Source of the DNA: Terriglobia bacterium
GTDB lineage: Bacteria > Acidobacteriota > Terriglobia > Bryobacterales > Bryobacteraceae
DNA: 64,000 bases
NCBI GenBank assembly: GCA_020073345.1
Contig: JAIQFI010000009.1
Span: 1-64,000 of the forward strand
Direction of reading: 5' to 3'
In this document: in pieces, positions 32,901 through 42,446 of the stretch
Layout of the letters: every line of letters begins with the position of its first letter
Numbering within the stretch: the stretch's first letter is position 1
Position numbers and translations under genes: made by a program
The notes under the pieces: model-generated
What the model was told of the DNA's origin: nothing
Seen by the model: the letters and a program-made list of their open reading frames with translations, nothing else
Database searches by the model: none

Positions 32901-34223
32901 TTAATTTTGAGTGTCTTGGCCGAAAACCTGGCGGAAGATACGGTCCACATGGGTCAGCTGACGGTCCACGGAAAACGCCGCCTTGATCTTTTCAAGAGAA
33001 AGAAAAGAAAGCACTTGATCGTCAGATTCCACCGCAGCTCGGAAGCTCGCTCCGTTCTCCCAGGCGTGCATCGCCTTTGTTTGCACCAGCTTGTACGCCT
33101 GCTCCCGGAGCATCCCAGCAGCAGCCAGATCCAGCAGCAACTGCCCGGAAAAAATCAGCCCCTGGGTCGATTCCAGATTACGAAGCATACGTTCCGGGTA
33201 GACGCGCATCCCGTCGACCAGCCACCGGGTCTTGGCCAGCAGGTAATCGGTCAGGATCGCGGAATCAGCAAGAATCACGCGCTCCACCGACGAGTGGGAG
33301 ATATCCCGCTCATGCCACAACGCGACATTTTCGAACGCCGCCTGCGCGTTCGACCGGATTACGCGCGCCAGCCCGCAGATCTGCTCCGAGACCACCGGAT
33401 TGCGTTTGTGGGGCATGGCCGACGATCCCTTCTGGCCCGCACTGAACGGCTCCTCCGCTTCCCGCACTTCGGTTCGCTGCAAATGCCGGATTTCGAGCGC
33501 GATTTTCTCCAGGGTTGCTGCGATGAGCGCCAGCGAAGCGACCCAGGCCGCGTGCCGGTCGCGCGCGATCACCTGCGAGGAAATTGCGGCCGGCTTCAAT
33601 CCCAACCGTGCGCAGATCCGCTCTTCAGCCTCCGGCCCGATGTGCCCAAACGTTCCGACGGCGCCGGAAATTTTCCCGACACGCAAGTCTTCCGCGGCCG
33701 CCTCCAGGCGGGAGGTGCCGCGGGTCACTTCGTCATACCATAGGGCCAATTTCAAACCGAACGTAATCGGTTCGGCGTGGATGCCGTGGGTGCGCCCAAT
33801 CTGTACTGTGTCCTTGAACTCGTAGGCCCGTCGTTTGAGGATCTCCGCCAGAGCCCTGGCGCCGTCCACCAGGATCTTGGACGCCTGCTTCAGCATAAGC
33901 GCCTGGGCGGTATCCACCACGTCGTTCGAAGTGAGACCGTAGTGCAGCCAGCGGGACGCGTCAGCCTGTCCGGCGGCGGCCATTTTCTCGGCGACGGCGG
34001 TAGTGAACGCGATCACGTCATGCCTGGTCTCGCGTTCAATCGCATCGATACGGGCAATGTCGAAGCCAGCATGGGCCCGCAGCGCGCGAGCCGCTTCCGC
34101 GGGAACTTCTCCCGATTCGGCCAAAGCTTCGGCGGCTGCGAGCTCCACCGCAAGCCATTGATCGAACTTATTCTGTTCGCTGAAGATCCGGCCCATCTCG
34201 GGCCGCGTATATCTAGCAATCAT
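32901..34223 (-). CDS. purB: adenylosuccinate lyase
   Basis: A 440-residue member of the fumarase/aspartase superfamily catalysing two beta-eliminations in purine synthesis. It starts MIARYTRPEMGRIFSEQNKF; the signature GSSAMPHKRNPVVSEQI and the catalytic TSNDVVDTA and GRTHGIHAEP blocks are present. Length and motifs are normal. It is 31 bases from the WalJ-like gene on the same strand. Confidence 0.97.
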   Translation of the reverse strand: MIARYTRPEMGRIFSEQNKFDQWLAVELAAAEALAESGEVPAEAARALRAHAGFDIARIDAIERETRHDVIAFTTAVAEKMAAAGQADASRWLHYGLTSNDVVDTAQALMLKQASKILVDGARALAEILKRRAYEFKDTVQIGRTHGIHAEPITFGLKLALWYDEVTRGTSRLEAAAEDLRVGKISGAVGTFGHIGPEAEERICARLGLKPAAISSQVIARDRHAAWVASLALIAATLEKIALEIRHLQRTEVREAEEPFSAGQKGSSAMPHKRNPVVSEQICGLARVIRSNAQAAFENVALWHERDISHSSVERVILADSAILTDYLLAKTRWLVDGMRVYPERMLRNLESTQGLIFSGQLLLDLAAAGMLREQAYKLVQTKAMHAWENGASFRAAVESDDQVLSFLSLEKIKAAFSVDRQLTHVDRIFRQVFGQDTQN

Positions 34224-34254
34224 GAGGTGGTCCCGAGCGCGCCGCGCATCGACA

Positions 34255-35064
34255 TTAGTAACAAAATGCTTCTAGCAGCTGGCCTGGTTCCGCGATCAGC
34301 AGCTTGGTGAACAAACTGCCGCCGAGCGCTTCCAACCCAGCCTGCCGCACTAGTTCGGGATGGTTGTTGTGCTCGCTCAGGTGGCCAAGGATCAAGGTCG
34401 AGGTGCTATGGTCCAGATCCTCGCGGATGAACGTGCACGCGGCGTCATTCGACAAATGCCCCATCCGCCCCATCACCCGCTGCTTCACCGACCACGGATA
34501 GGGTCCCACCTTCAGCATATTCAGATCGTGATTGGATTCGAGCAGCAGCGCATCGGAACCGCGCAACTGGACGCGAACCGAATCCGGCAGATAGCCGAGA
34601 TCCGTGGCAATGGAAATCTTGATACCTTCGGCCCGAAACGAGAACGCCACCGGGTCCACGGCATCGTGCGGGACAGTGAAGCTGGTGACGTCGATGTCCC
34701 CGATCCTGAAGCTCGCTCCGGCCTGGAACAACTCGAGATTCGGAACGCAATCGCCCCAGGGGATCTGCGGCGCCGTGAGGCGCGAAACATACACCGGTAT
34801 CTGAAAGCCGTCGCGGGGCTTCGCCAACACCGGCAGGCCCGCAACGTGGTCGCTGTGCTCGTGGGTAATGAGGATCGCCGTAAGGGACTGAGGCGAAATG
34901 CCGATCCGCTCCAGACGCTCGAACGTGTCCTTGCGACTCAGGCCTGCGTCAATCAGGAGACGGGTCTTCGCGGTCGCCAATAGTGTGGCGTTCCCAGTAC
35001 TAGAAGACGCAAGTACCCAACCTTTGACGATGAAGTTCTCCCTTAAGATTGAATGATAACCCAC
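34255..35064 (-). CDS. MBL-fold metallohydrolase, WalJ/YycJ-like
   Basis: A 269-residue protein with the metallo-beta-lactamase motif ITHEHSDHVAGL (about 65-76), and later VPHDAVDPVAF and ILGHLSEHNN. The family normally begins near VLASSSTGNATLL, i.e. about 17 residues into this frame. A GTG at 35064 is the only standard start. AAGGGAG lies just upstream of an ATC codon at the family-typical start position, so initiation there is conceivable. WalJ-like proteins are 5'-exonucleases linked to DNA repair in Firmicutes. It is divergent from purS by 19 bases. Confidence 0.88.
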   Translation of the reverse strand: MGYHSILRENFIVKGWVLASSSTGNATLLATAKTRLLIDAGLSRKDTFERLERIGISPQSLTAILITHEHSDHVAGLPVLAKPRDGFQIPVYVSRLTAPQIPWGDCVPNLELFQAGASFRIGDIDVTSFTVPHDAVDPVAFSFRAEGIKISIATDLGYLPDSVRVQLRGSDALLLESNHDLNMLKVGPYPWSVKQRVMGRMGHLSNDAACTFIREDLDHSTSTLILGHLSEHNNHPELVRQAGLEALGGSLFTKLLIAEPGQLLEAFCY

Positions 35065-35083
35065 TACAATGGTCCAATAGGTT

Positions 35084-35329
35084 ATGAAAGCTCGCGTTTA
35101 CGTCTCCTATAAGTCCACGGTACTCGACCCTCAAGGGCAGACCATCCAGAGCGCGCTGAACGGGCTGGGGCACAAGACCATCACCGCGGTGCGCCAGGGC
35201 AAGTTTTTCGACATCGAACTCCAGGCGGGAACGGCCCGGGAAAAGGCGCAGCAGGAGATGGATCAGGTGGCACGCGACGTGCTCGCCAACCCCGTTATGG
35301 AAGACTACCGGGTGGAGATTCTCGACTAA
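35084..35329 (+). CDS. purS: phosphoribosylformylglycinamidine synthase subunit PurS
   Basis: An 81-residue protein, [20 protein letters not shown] followed by the [22 protein letters not shown] pattern of PurS. It bridges PurL and PurQ in the fourth step of purine synthesis. purQ and purL are not adjacent; glmS starts 2 bases later, so these are one transcript. Confidence 0.95.
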   Translation: MKARVYVSYKSTVLDPQGQTIQSALNGLGHKTITAVRQGKFFDIELQAGTAREKAQQEMDQVARDVLANPVMEDYRVEILD

Positions 35330-35330
35330 C

Positions 35331-37184
35331 ATGTGCGGAATCGTCGGATATATCGGAGGACAGAAGGCCGTCCCCATCATCCTGGATGGGCTGAAGCGGC
35401 TGGAATATCGCGGTTACGATTCGGCGGGGATCGCCGTGCTCGAAAAGGGCGACTGCCTGGGTGTGCGGCGGGCTCAGGGCAAGTTGCGCAACCTGGAAGA
35501 AGCGCTGCGATTGAATCCGGTGGAAGGATCCTACGGGATCGGGCACACTCGTTGGGCGACGCACGGCAGGCCCACCGAAGAGAATGCCCATCCGCATCGC
35601 GATTGCCACGGCGACGTCGTGGTGGTGCATAACGGCATCGTCGAGAATTATCTCGCTCTCAAGCACCAGTTGGTGGAAGAGGGCCACCGCTTCGTCACGG
35701 AAACCGACACCGAAGTCATCGCCCACCTGGTGGAAAAATATTTCGACGGGAATCTGGAAAACGCCGTGCGCGACGCCGTCCGGCAGTTGACCGGAGTATT
35801 CGCGCTGAGCGTGATCTCGCGGAAGGATCCCAACAAGATCGTAGCGGCGCGCTCGGGGCCCCCGGTGGTGGTGGGCCTGGGCGACGGCGAGTATTTCGTC
35901 GCTTCCGACGTGCCCGCGATTCTGGGCTACACCCGCGACATGTTTTTCCTGGCCGACGGCGACATGGCCATCCTCACCCGCGACGGCGTGCATCTCACCG
36001 ATTTCAACGGACGCCCGGTGAAACGCCAGGTTTCTCACATTCTGTGGGATCCCATCATGGCGGAAAAGGGCGGCTACAAGCATTTCATGCTCAAGGAAAT
36101 CTATGAGCAGCCTCGCGCGGTACGGGACACGACCCTTGGCCGTGTAGGGCAAGAGTCAGGCCGCATCTTCCTGGACGAGATGGACATCTCCGCCAAGGAG
36201 TTCAAGGAATTCCGCCAGGTGCGCATCGTGGCGTGTGGAACGAGCTGGCACGCTGCACTTGCGGGGAAGTTCATGATCGAGCGACTGGCGCGAGTCCCGG
36301 TTGAAGTGGATTACGGCAGCGAATTCCGCTATCGCGATCCCCTGGTCGGCAAGGACACGCTGACGGTCGTGATTTCGCAATCCGGAGAAACTGCCGACAC
36401 ATTGGCGGCCCAGCGCGAGGCCAAGCACAAGGGCTCGAAGACACTCGCGATCTGCAACGTGGTGGGATCCATGATCACACGCGAGGCCGCCGGCACATTG
36501 ATCACCCACGCGGGTCCCGAGATCGGCGTGGCATCCACCAAGGCATTCAGTTGCCAGTTAACGGCCCTGTTTTTGCTGGCGATGTACCTAGGCCAGCAGC
36601 GTGAAGTGCTGGATGAAGCAACGTCGAAGCATCTGGTGGAACAACTGACGCGTCTGCCTGGCCAGATGGAAGACATCCTGCGCCACGACCACATCTATGA
36701 GGATCTGGCCAAATCCCTATTCCGGTCCTCCGATTTCCTGTACCTGGGCCGCGGCATTCACTTCCCCATCGCACTCGAAGGCGCGCTGAAGCTGAAAGAA
36801 ATCTCCTACATCCACGCCGAAGGCTACCCGGCGGGTGAGATGAAACACGGGCCCAACGCATTGATCGACGAAAATCTTCACGCCGTGGTGCTGGCCACGC
36901 GCGACTTCTCCAGTGAAGCCAGCCGCCTGCTGTATGAGAAGACTCTCTCCAACATCCAGGAAGTCAAAGCCCGCGAAGGCAAGGTGATCGCGGTGGCCTG
37001 CGAAGGCGATGAAGAAGTGGTCAAGACCGCCGACCACGTGATTCCCATCCCCACGACACACGAGTTGTTGCTGCCGATTTTGGAAGTTGTCCCGCTGCAA
37101 TTGCTGGCATATCACATTGCCGTAAGACGCGGATGCGATGTCGACCAGCCGCGCAATTTAGCCAAGAGCGTCACCGTAGAATAG
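35331..37184 (+). CDS. glmS: glutamine-fructose-6-phosphate aminotransferase
   Basis: A 617-residue enzyme making glucosamine-6-phosphate for peptidoglycan and lipopolysaccharide. N-terminal glutaminase with nucleophile Cys2 ([10 protein letters not shown]) and RGYDSAG; two SIS sugar-isomerase domains with CGTSWHAAL and [10 protein letters not shown]-terminus [13 protein letters not shown]. Length normal. No upstream riboswitch is possible, since purS ends 2 bases before. Confidence 0.98.
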   Translation: MCGIVGYIGGQKAVPIILDGLKRLEYRGYDSAGIAVLEKGDCLGVRRAQGKLRNLEEALRLNPVEGSYGIGHTRWATHGRPTEENAHPHRDCHGDVVVVHNGIVENYLALKHQLVEEGHRFVTETDTEVIAHLVEKYFDGNLENAVRDAVRQLTGVFALSVISRKDPNKIVAARSGPPVVVGLGDGEYFVASDVPAILGYTRDMFFLADGDMAILTRDGVHLTDFNGRPVKRQVSHILWDPIMAEKGGYKHFMLKEIYEQPRAVRDTTLGRVGQESGRIFLDEMDISAKEFKEFRQVRIVACGTSWHAALAGKFMIERLARVPVEVDYGSEFRYRDPLVGKDTLTVVISQSGETADTLAAQREAKHKGSKTLAICNVVGSMITREAAGTLITHAGPEIGVASTKAFSCQLTALFLLAMYLGQQREVLDEATSKHLVEQLTRLPGQMEDILRHDHIYEDLAKSLFRSSDFLYLGRGIHFPIALEGALKLKEISYIHAEGYPAGEMKHGPNALIDENLHAVVLATRDFSSEASRLLYEKTLSNIQEVKAREGKVIAVACEGDEEVVKTADHVIPIPTTHELLLPILEVVPLQLLAYHIAVRRGCDVDQPRNLAKSVTVE

Positions 37185-37185
37185 C

Positions 37186-37599
37186 TTGCACCATACGCTC
37201 GAATTCCGCACGCGCGGCAAGGGTCTGTACCCCTGCACCCGCGAAGTGGCCGCGTGGGTGACTTCCACAAAAGCGGATACCGGGCTGCTGACGCTGTTTA
37301 TCCAGCACACCTCGGCGTCGCTGGTGATTCAGGAGAACGCCGATCCGGACGTGGTGCTGGATCTGGCGGATTTCTTCGAGCGCCTCGCGCCGGAAAGCGA
37401 TCCCCGGTATCGCCATGACACCGAAGGTCCCGACGATATGCCGGCGCACATTCGTTCCGCGCTCACGCAGACCAGCCTGTCGATTCCCGTGATCGGCGGG
37501 CGGATGGCGCTGGGAACCTGGCAGGGGATCTATGTGTTCGAGCACCGGTCGGGCCCGCAGCGGCGAAGTGTCGTACTCCAACTTTTGGGCCGAGAATAA
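37186..37599 (+). CDS. yjbQ: YjbQ family protein
   Basis: A 137-residue protein with a TTG start immediately after glmS. The conserved core FIQHTSASLVIQENADPDV and the C-terminal LGTWQGIYVFEHR are typical of YjbQ (secondary thiamine-phosphate synthase-like). Its true cellular role is unsettled. The purS-glmS-yjbQ genes appear to be one unit. Confidence 0.95.
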   Translation: MHHTLEFRTRGKGLYPCTREVAAWVTSTKADTGLLTLFIQHTSASLVIQENADPDVVLDLADFFERLAPESDPRYRHDTEGPDDMPAHIRSALTQTSLSIPVIGGRMALGTWQGIYVFEHRSGPQRRSVVLQLLGRE

Positions 37600-37633
37600 A
37601 CGTCAGGCGTTAGCACAATAACAATGGTCACGA

Positions 37634-38212
37634 ATGCCGAAGCAATCGACGCTCGCCCGGCTCCCGGTCACCGTGGAACTGATCGAGCGGCGCATCTACC
37701 TCATCCGCGGTCAAAAAGTGATGCTCGATTCTGACCTGGCAGGCCTCTATCAGGTGCAGACCAAGCAACTCAACCAAGCGGTAAAACGCAACCTCGATCG
37801 GTTTCCGGCTGACTTCATGTTTCGCCTCAGTGCCGGGGAAACCGTCGCCCTGAACCGGTCACAATCTGTGACCGGTTCCCAGAAACACCGCGATCCCCGT
37901 CTTGTCCCCTACGCTTTCACCGAGCACGGCGTGGCCATGCTGTCCTCCGTGCTCAACAGCCCGCGCGCTGTTCAGATGAACATCTTTATTATTCGGGTGT
38001 TCATGAAATTGCGCGAAGCGCTGGCCACCCACAAAGACCTAGCCCGCAAAATCGAACAGGTGGAAGCCAAGCAGGAAGACCATGCAATCATGTTGGCTCT
38101 GGTCGTCAAGGACATCGATGCCCTGGCTACGCATGTAAAGACCGAATTCAAGAAACTCAGAGAGCCCCGCAGGCGCAAAGCTCGCATTGGTTTCCTGGCC
38201 AACGAAAAGTAA
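37634..38212 (+). CDS. ORF6N/KilA-N-like domain protein
   Basis: A 192-residue protein with the ORF6N domain (residues about 12-105: IERRIYLIRGQKVMLDSDLA, LNQAVKRNLDRFP, and VPYAFTEHGVAMLSSVL), followed by a coiled-coil-like region (LARKIEQVEAKQEDH) and a basic tail. Such proteins are common in phages and mobile islands and as chromosomal singletons; they are predicted DNA-binding proteins. Codon use matches the neighbours. Confidence 0.92.
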   Translation: MPKQSTLARLPVTVELIERRIYLIRGQKVMLDSDLAGLYQVQTKQLNQAVKRNLDRFPADFMFRLSAGETVALNRSQSVTGSQKHRDPRLVPYAFTEHGVAMLSSVLNSPRAVQMNIFIIRVFMKLREALATHKDLARKIEQVEAKQEDHAIMLALVVKDIDALATHVKTEFKKLREPRRRKARIGFLANEK

Positions 38213-38236
38213 TGAGCTCCGACGTTCGCAACCGAA

Positions 38237-39472
38237 TCAAACATTCGCGTACACCGACCGTTCGAAGTCTCCCAGCAGTCCGACCGCTTCCTTATCCACA
38301 AACGGCAGGAACTGCATCATGATCACCCCGCAGATCCCGCGCGGCGGATCGATCCAGTAAAACGTGTTGAACACGCCCGCCCACGACAGGCTCCCCGCGG
38401 ACCGGCCGCCCGGATACGCGACGGCGTTGATCAGGAAACCCAAGCCCCACTTGTCGACAGCCCCAGGGTGAAGATCGACGTCGCTCGACGTGTTAGGCAG
38501 GAAGGTCTTCAATCTTCCCGCGCCCAGATCGCCGATCTGATTCACCGACATCATCTCGACCGACTTGGCCGTGAGAATCTCGTCGCGCACGCCCGACCGG
38601 CCGTAGCGCAGGATCATCTGCATGAACTTGATGTAGTCGGGCGCGGTAGAAGTAAGACCTCCGCCGCCATTGAATGCAGCCGGTTTCGGCGGCACCGCGC
38701 GCGGAACCTCTTGCAGCGGGCCTCCGTTCTGCCGCCGCGACTGGCTCACCAGGCGATCGAACTTATCCGCCGGAAAAACGAACGTGGTGTCATTCATTCC
38801 CAGAGGCTGTAGGATATTGCGCTGAAAATACTGCTCGAGGTTAAAACCGCTCACTTCCTCCACCAACCGGCCGGTCCAATCGGCGCTGTAGCCGTATTGC
38901 CAGCGCGTGCCTGGCTCGAACACCAGAGGCACCAGCGGAGCCACCACACCCGGAGGAAGAGGCGCGGTTGCCTGCGTGTACTTGAACATCTCCTCGGACC
39001 AGGTGGGATACGCGAATCCCGAGGTGTGCGTGAGCAGATGCCGCAAGGTGATGGGCTTCCTCGCCGGGCGGAGCACTGGTTTCCCAGCCGCATCGAACCC
39101 TTCGAGCACGTCGAGCTTGCCCAGTTGCGGAAGATGCCTGGCCACCGGCTCGTCGAGCTTCAGCTTCCCGCGCTCGACCAGTTGCATGGCGGCGACCGAG
39201 GTGATGGCCTTGGTCATGGAGGCAATCTGGAAAATGGAATCGGGTTGGATGTCGGCGCCCGAGGCCGAATCGCGCTTGCCAAACGCCCCGCTGTAGAGGA
39301 TCTTGTCCGATGATGCGACCATCGCGGCGACGCAGGGGATCTTCCTGCGGTCGATGCCTTCGCGAAGTGTCCGGTCGATCGCGCTACTGGAGCCGGATGC
39401 CGCGAACAAACGTGGCGCCTGCGTTCCCAGCAGGACGATGCCTCCAAACTGCCTACGGGTGAGTTGGGTCAT
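38237..39472 (-). CDS. secreted serine hydrolase, class C beta-lactamase-like
   Basis: A 411-residue protein. The N-terminus TRRQFGGIVLLG is a twin-arginine signal. The nucleophile motif SMTK is at 85-88 and the second motif is YGYSADWTG, as in EstB-type esterases rather than true beta-lactamases. Substrate unknown; probably a periplasmic esterase or peptidase. It stands alone between ORF6N and the sigma factor. Confidence 0.9.
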   Translation of the reverse strand: MTQLTRRQFGGIVLLGTQAPRLFAASGSSSAIDRTLREGIDRRKIPCVAAMVASSDKILYSGAFGKRDSASGADIQPDSIFQIASMTKAITSVAAMQLVERGKLKLDEPVARHLPQLGKLDVLEGFDAAGKPVLRPARKPITLRHLLTHTSGFAYPTWSEEMFKYTQATAPLPPGVVAPLVPLVFEPGTRWQYGYSADWTGRLVEEVSGFNLEQYFQRNILQPLGMNDTTFVFPADKFDRLVSQSRRQNGGPLQEVPRAVPPKPAAFNGGGGLTSTAPDYIKFMQMILRYGRSGVRDEILTAKSVEMMSVNQIGDLGAGRLKTFLPNTSSDVDLHPGAVDKWGLGFLINAVAYPGGRSAGSLSWAGVFNTFYWIDPPRGICGVIMMQFLPFVDKEAVGLLGDFERSVYANV

Positions 39473-39724
39473 GACCTACTTGAATACCACAGACGGACCC
39501 GCGATCTTACTTCGGGAATATTCGTCCCTTCGGGATTTTTTTCGGTGCCCGGAAATTTCTCCCGCCGGTGGCTTCATCGCGCGAACGACGTACCCAATCC
39601 AACCGGTGCATTCACAGAACTTATGTTCCTTCAGACTTTCGAAAGAACTGTGGCCGATAAATTGCTACGTCCGTGGGTTCTCGCGTCTTTTTGAAAGTCG
39701 ACCTATTGAAGTGAGTGACTCAAA

Positions 39725-40513
39725 TTGCACCATCAACGCTTTCATACCCAAACCCTGTCCGTTGAAGAGCGTCAGTGCCTGATCCTGCAGCACCTGCCCC
39801 GGGTCCGCCTGTTGGCTCGCAGATTACACGGCCGCTTGCCCGCGAATGTGAGCCTGGACGATTTGGTATCCACCGGCGTAGTAGGCCTCATTTCCGCCAT
39901 CGACCGCTTCGACCCGTCGCAACGCGTCCCGCTGGGAGCCTACGCCGAGCAAAAGATTAGGGGTGGGATGTTGGACAGCCTGCGCCGTCTGGATTGGGCG
40001 CCCCGCCAGCAGCGCAAGCGTGCCAAGCAGATTGAAGCCGCCATTGCCGCCGTGGCGCAACGCCTGCACCGCGCACCCACGGAACAAGAGATCGCCACCG
40101 AACTCAACATCACGGTCAATTGCTATCGCAAGTGGCAGGTAAATGCGCGCGCGCTGAACCTGGGCACGTTGGAGGCGGCGGAATCTGAGGATCCCGAGAA
40201 ACGCGACCTGTTACGCTGCATTTGCGGCGATCCGAGCGAGCTGCCGTTGGCCGTGCTCGAACGCAAAGACCTCCAGCGTGCCTTGGATACGGCAATCTCC
40301 GGACTGCCGAAGATCCACCAAACCGTCATACGCCTGTACTACCGCGATGAACTGAGGCCGCGGGAAATATCCAAGATCACGGGCTTGCATGAGTCGCGAA
40401 TTTCATCGGTCAGGTCCCAAGCCATCTTGCGGCTCCGGGATTGCATGGCGAAACTCTGGCCCACGGGCAGCGCCGCCACTGTCCCCATGGAAAGCTCTTC
40501 TAAGACCCGATAA
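39725..40513 (+). CDS. sigma-70 family RNA polymerase sigma factor, FliA/WhiG-like
   Basis: A 262-residue group 3 sigma factor. Region 2: LARRLHGRLPANVSLDDLV and YAEQKIRGGMLDSLRRLDWAP; region 3: APTEQEIATELNITVN; region 4: LRPREISKITGLHESRISS. The layout is that of sigma-28. No flagellar gene is nearby, so its regulon cannot be inferred. The TTG start at 39725 is the only reasonable one; the 250 bases upstream show no clear promoter. Confidence 0.9.
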   Translation: MHHQRFHTQTLSVEERQCLILQHLPRVRLLARRLHGRLPANVSLDDLVSTGVVGLISAIDRFDPSQRVPLGAYAEQKIRGGMLDSLRRLDWAPRQQRKRAKQIEAAIAAVAQRLHRAPTEQEIATELNITVNCYRKWQVNARALNLGTLEAAESEDPEKRDLLRCICGDPSELPLAVLERKDLQRALDTAISGLPKIHQTVIRLYYRDELRPREISKITGLHESRISSVRSQAILRLRDCMAKLWPTGSAATVPMESSSKTR

Positions 40514-40687
40514 ACCTCGAAGGCTCCCTGGGAGCGGCTCGATCAAGGGGGCCTGGCCTTCGAAAAGCGAAGCTAAAGCAACCCGCGAAGAATGCCGATT
40601 CCCGGTGTAAGTCCAAAAGCGTCGACGAAACTGAGTGCGCGGAAGCTCCACGCACCACTATTGCCGGCGCCGGAAGTTGAGGATAGG

Positions 40688-41092
40688 ATGCCTTTCAGAT
40701 ACGAGCGTGACGACGTCCATCACCGCATCGTGATTACCTTTGAGGGCGCCTTTCAAATGAGTGAGGCGCTCGCTTCCATTGAGCGGTGTGGTGCGGAGAA
40801 CACCTGGAGCCAAGCGGTGCTGTATGATGTTCGGCACCTAGTCGGGCAACCAGATATGGATGAACTTCGGCAGCTCCTCCACGCCGACTTATCGATCCCT
40901 ACGGGAGGGCAAGCGCGCGGCCCGCTAGCGGTCGTGGCTTCTGCTCCCTCCCTTTACACCAAGGCTTGCACCTTCGCGGCACTGGCTCAACCCAAGCTGA
41001 AGATTCGGGTCTTTCGCGATTTGAGCGAAGCCGATTCCTGGCTGAGCGCTCACACCAACCACCGCTCATCCTTGCAAGGAACCGTTCGTTAA
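40688..41092 (+). CDS. small hypothetical protein, SpoIIAA/STAS-like
   Basis: A 134-residue protein from the ATG at 40688 (MPFRYERDDVHHRIVITFEG); the frame is open upstream to 40592 but without family character. The strand-helix pattern, with VHHRIVITFEGAFQMSEALA and TWSQAVLYDVRHLV, recalls STAS/SpoIIAA-like proteins. Such folds can act as anti-anti-sigma factors, and the gene follows a sigma factor, but the link is inference. It is convergent with ftsZ. Confidence 0.6.
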   Translation: MPFRYERDDVHHRIVITFEGAFQMSEALASIERCGAENTWSQAVLYDVRHLVGQPDMDELRQLLHADLSIPTGGQARGPLAVVASAPSLYTKACTFAALAQPKLKIRVFRDLSEADSWLSAHTNHRSSLQGTVR

Positions 41093-41097
41093 ACACG

Positions 41098-41119
41098 ACG
41101 GGGACGTGCGGATCCCCGT
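41098..41119. terminator. hairpin between convergent genes, end of the division cluster
   Basis: ACGGGGA pairs with TCCCCGT across an 8-base loop. The right arm runs into the ftsZ stop codon. No T-run follows on either strand, so strength is uncertain; it probably serves as a bidirectional end between the hypothetical gene and ftsZ. Confidence 0.5.
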
Positions 41120-42405
41120 TACTGAACAAAGCGACGGTCGCGCTTCAGGATCGCCGGGACCTCCAGGTCGTCGAACAGAGGCTCGGATGGTCCGTTGGCA
41201 TGGGCGGCCGCGGCCATCGGCGGTTCATCGTATTGGGGATGCTGCGGCTCGGGCGCGAGTTCAACCGGGACCGGCTCGGCATAAGCGGGTTCCGGCTCGG
41301 CGGCTTCCGGCATCGGCTCAATACGGGACTCCATACGCGACGGCTCGGCTCGCGGCGGCTGTGGCGCCGTTGCGTGTTCTGTGACCACTGTGGCCGTCCG
41401 CGCACGCCGCGCGATGGTCGGCAAACCGGCGCGCTCGAAACCGGTGGCGATCACCGTGACCTTCACCTCGTCGCCCATGGCCTCATTCAGCACCACGCCG
41501 AAATTGATCTCGACATCTTCATTGCCGGCGGCGTCGCGGATCAGGGTGCAGGCCTTGTTCACTTCGTGCAAGCCGAGGCTGCGCGACCCGGTGATATTCA
41601 CCAAAACCCCGCGCGCGCCGCGCACACCACCTTCATCGAGCAGCGGGCAGCCGATAGCCTTCTCCGCCGCTGCCGCAGCTGCATTGGGTCCGCTGGCCGT
41701 AGCCGTGCCCATCATGGCGTAACCCATCCCAACCATGATGTTGCGGATATCGGAGAAATCGCGGTTGACCAGGCCGGGCGTGGTGATAATGTCGCTGATG
41801 CCCTGCACCGCCTGCCGCAGAACGTCGTCCGCCAGGCGGAATCCGTCAAAGATGCTGGTGTCCGGAGACGCCTGGTCGAGCAGACGGTCGTTGGGGATGG
41901 CGATCACCGTATCGGCCACGCCGCCAAGCTCGGCCAAACCCTGCTCGGCTTGCTTGCGTCTCTTCGATCCTTCGAATGCGAACGGTTTGGTGACCACGGC
42001 CACCGTGAGCGCACCCAATTCTTTCGCCAGCGACGCAACCACGGGCGCGGCTCCGGTGCCCGTGCCGCCGCCCAGCCCGGCGGTGACGAACACCATGTCG
42101 GCGCCGTCCAGAAGATCGATGATTTTCTCGGTGTCTTCGAGCGCGGCTTGCCGGCCGACGGACGGGTCGGACCCGGCGCCCAGGCCGTTGGTGATCTTGG
42201 AGCCGATCGCCAGCTTGCTCGGTGCGGGGGAAGACGCCAGCGCCTGCACGTCGGTATTCAGGACGCAGAACTCCACTCCCGCGAGCCCTTCCTGCAGCAT
42301 GCGCGCAACGGCGTTGGAGCCGCCTCCGCCCACCCCGAAGACCCGAATCCTGGTCCGGGGCGCGGCCTCTTCCTGGATCACAAACTTAAGTGCATCGAGT
42401 GCCAT
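41119..42405 (-). CDS. ftsZ: cell division GTPase FtsZ
   Basis: A 428-residue tubulin homologue that forms the cytokinetic ring. The GTP-binding motif GGGTGTG is at 112-118; N-terminal [12 protein letters not shown] is normal. A long Pro/Glu-rich linker (about 325-410) precedes the C-terminal peptide [14 protein letters not shown], which recruits FtsA. The start is the ATG at 42405 ([13 protein letters not shown]); longer in-frame extensions run into ftsA. It is the last gene of the division cluster, 41 bases after ftsA. Confidence 0.98.
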   Translation of the reverse strand: MALDALKFVIQEEAAPRTRIRVFGVGGGGSNAVARMLQEGLAGVEFCVLNTDVQALASSPAPSKLAIGSKITNGLGAGSDPSVGRQAALEDTEKIIDLLDGADMVFVTAGLGGGTGTGAAPVVASLAKELGALTVAVVTKPFAFEGSKRRKQAEQGLAELGGVADTVIAIPNDRLLDQASPDTSIFDGFRLADDVLRQAVQGISDIITTPGLVNRDFSDIRNIMVGMGYAMMGTATASGPNAAAAAAEKAIGCPLLDEGGVRGARGVLVNITGSRSLGLHEVNKACTLIRDAAGNEDVEINFGVVLNEAMGDEVKVTVIATGFERAGLPTIARRARTATVVTEHATAPQPPRAEPSRMESRIEPMPEAAEPEPAYAEPVPVELAPEPQHPQYDEPPMAAAAHANGPSEPLFDDLEVPAILKRDRRFVQ

Positions 42406-42446
42406 GGATTCCCTCCCCTGTGTGTCTCGCCTGACGCGCGGTTTAC

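Noticed and set aside
37634..38212. Prophage island suggested by the ORF6N gene
   Set aside because: No other phage gene, repeat or composition change surrounds it; ORF6N genes also occur as chromosomal singletons.
40514..40687. Possible riboswitch before the STAS-like gene
   Set aside because: Short hairpins such as CTTCG/CGAAG are present, but none of the conserved cores of known riboswitches could be matched.
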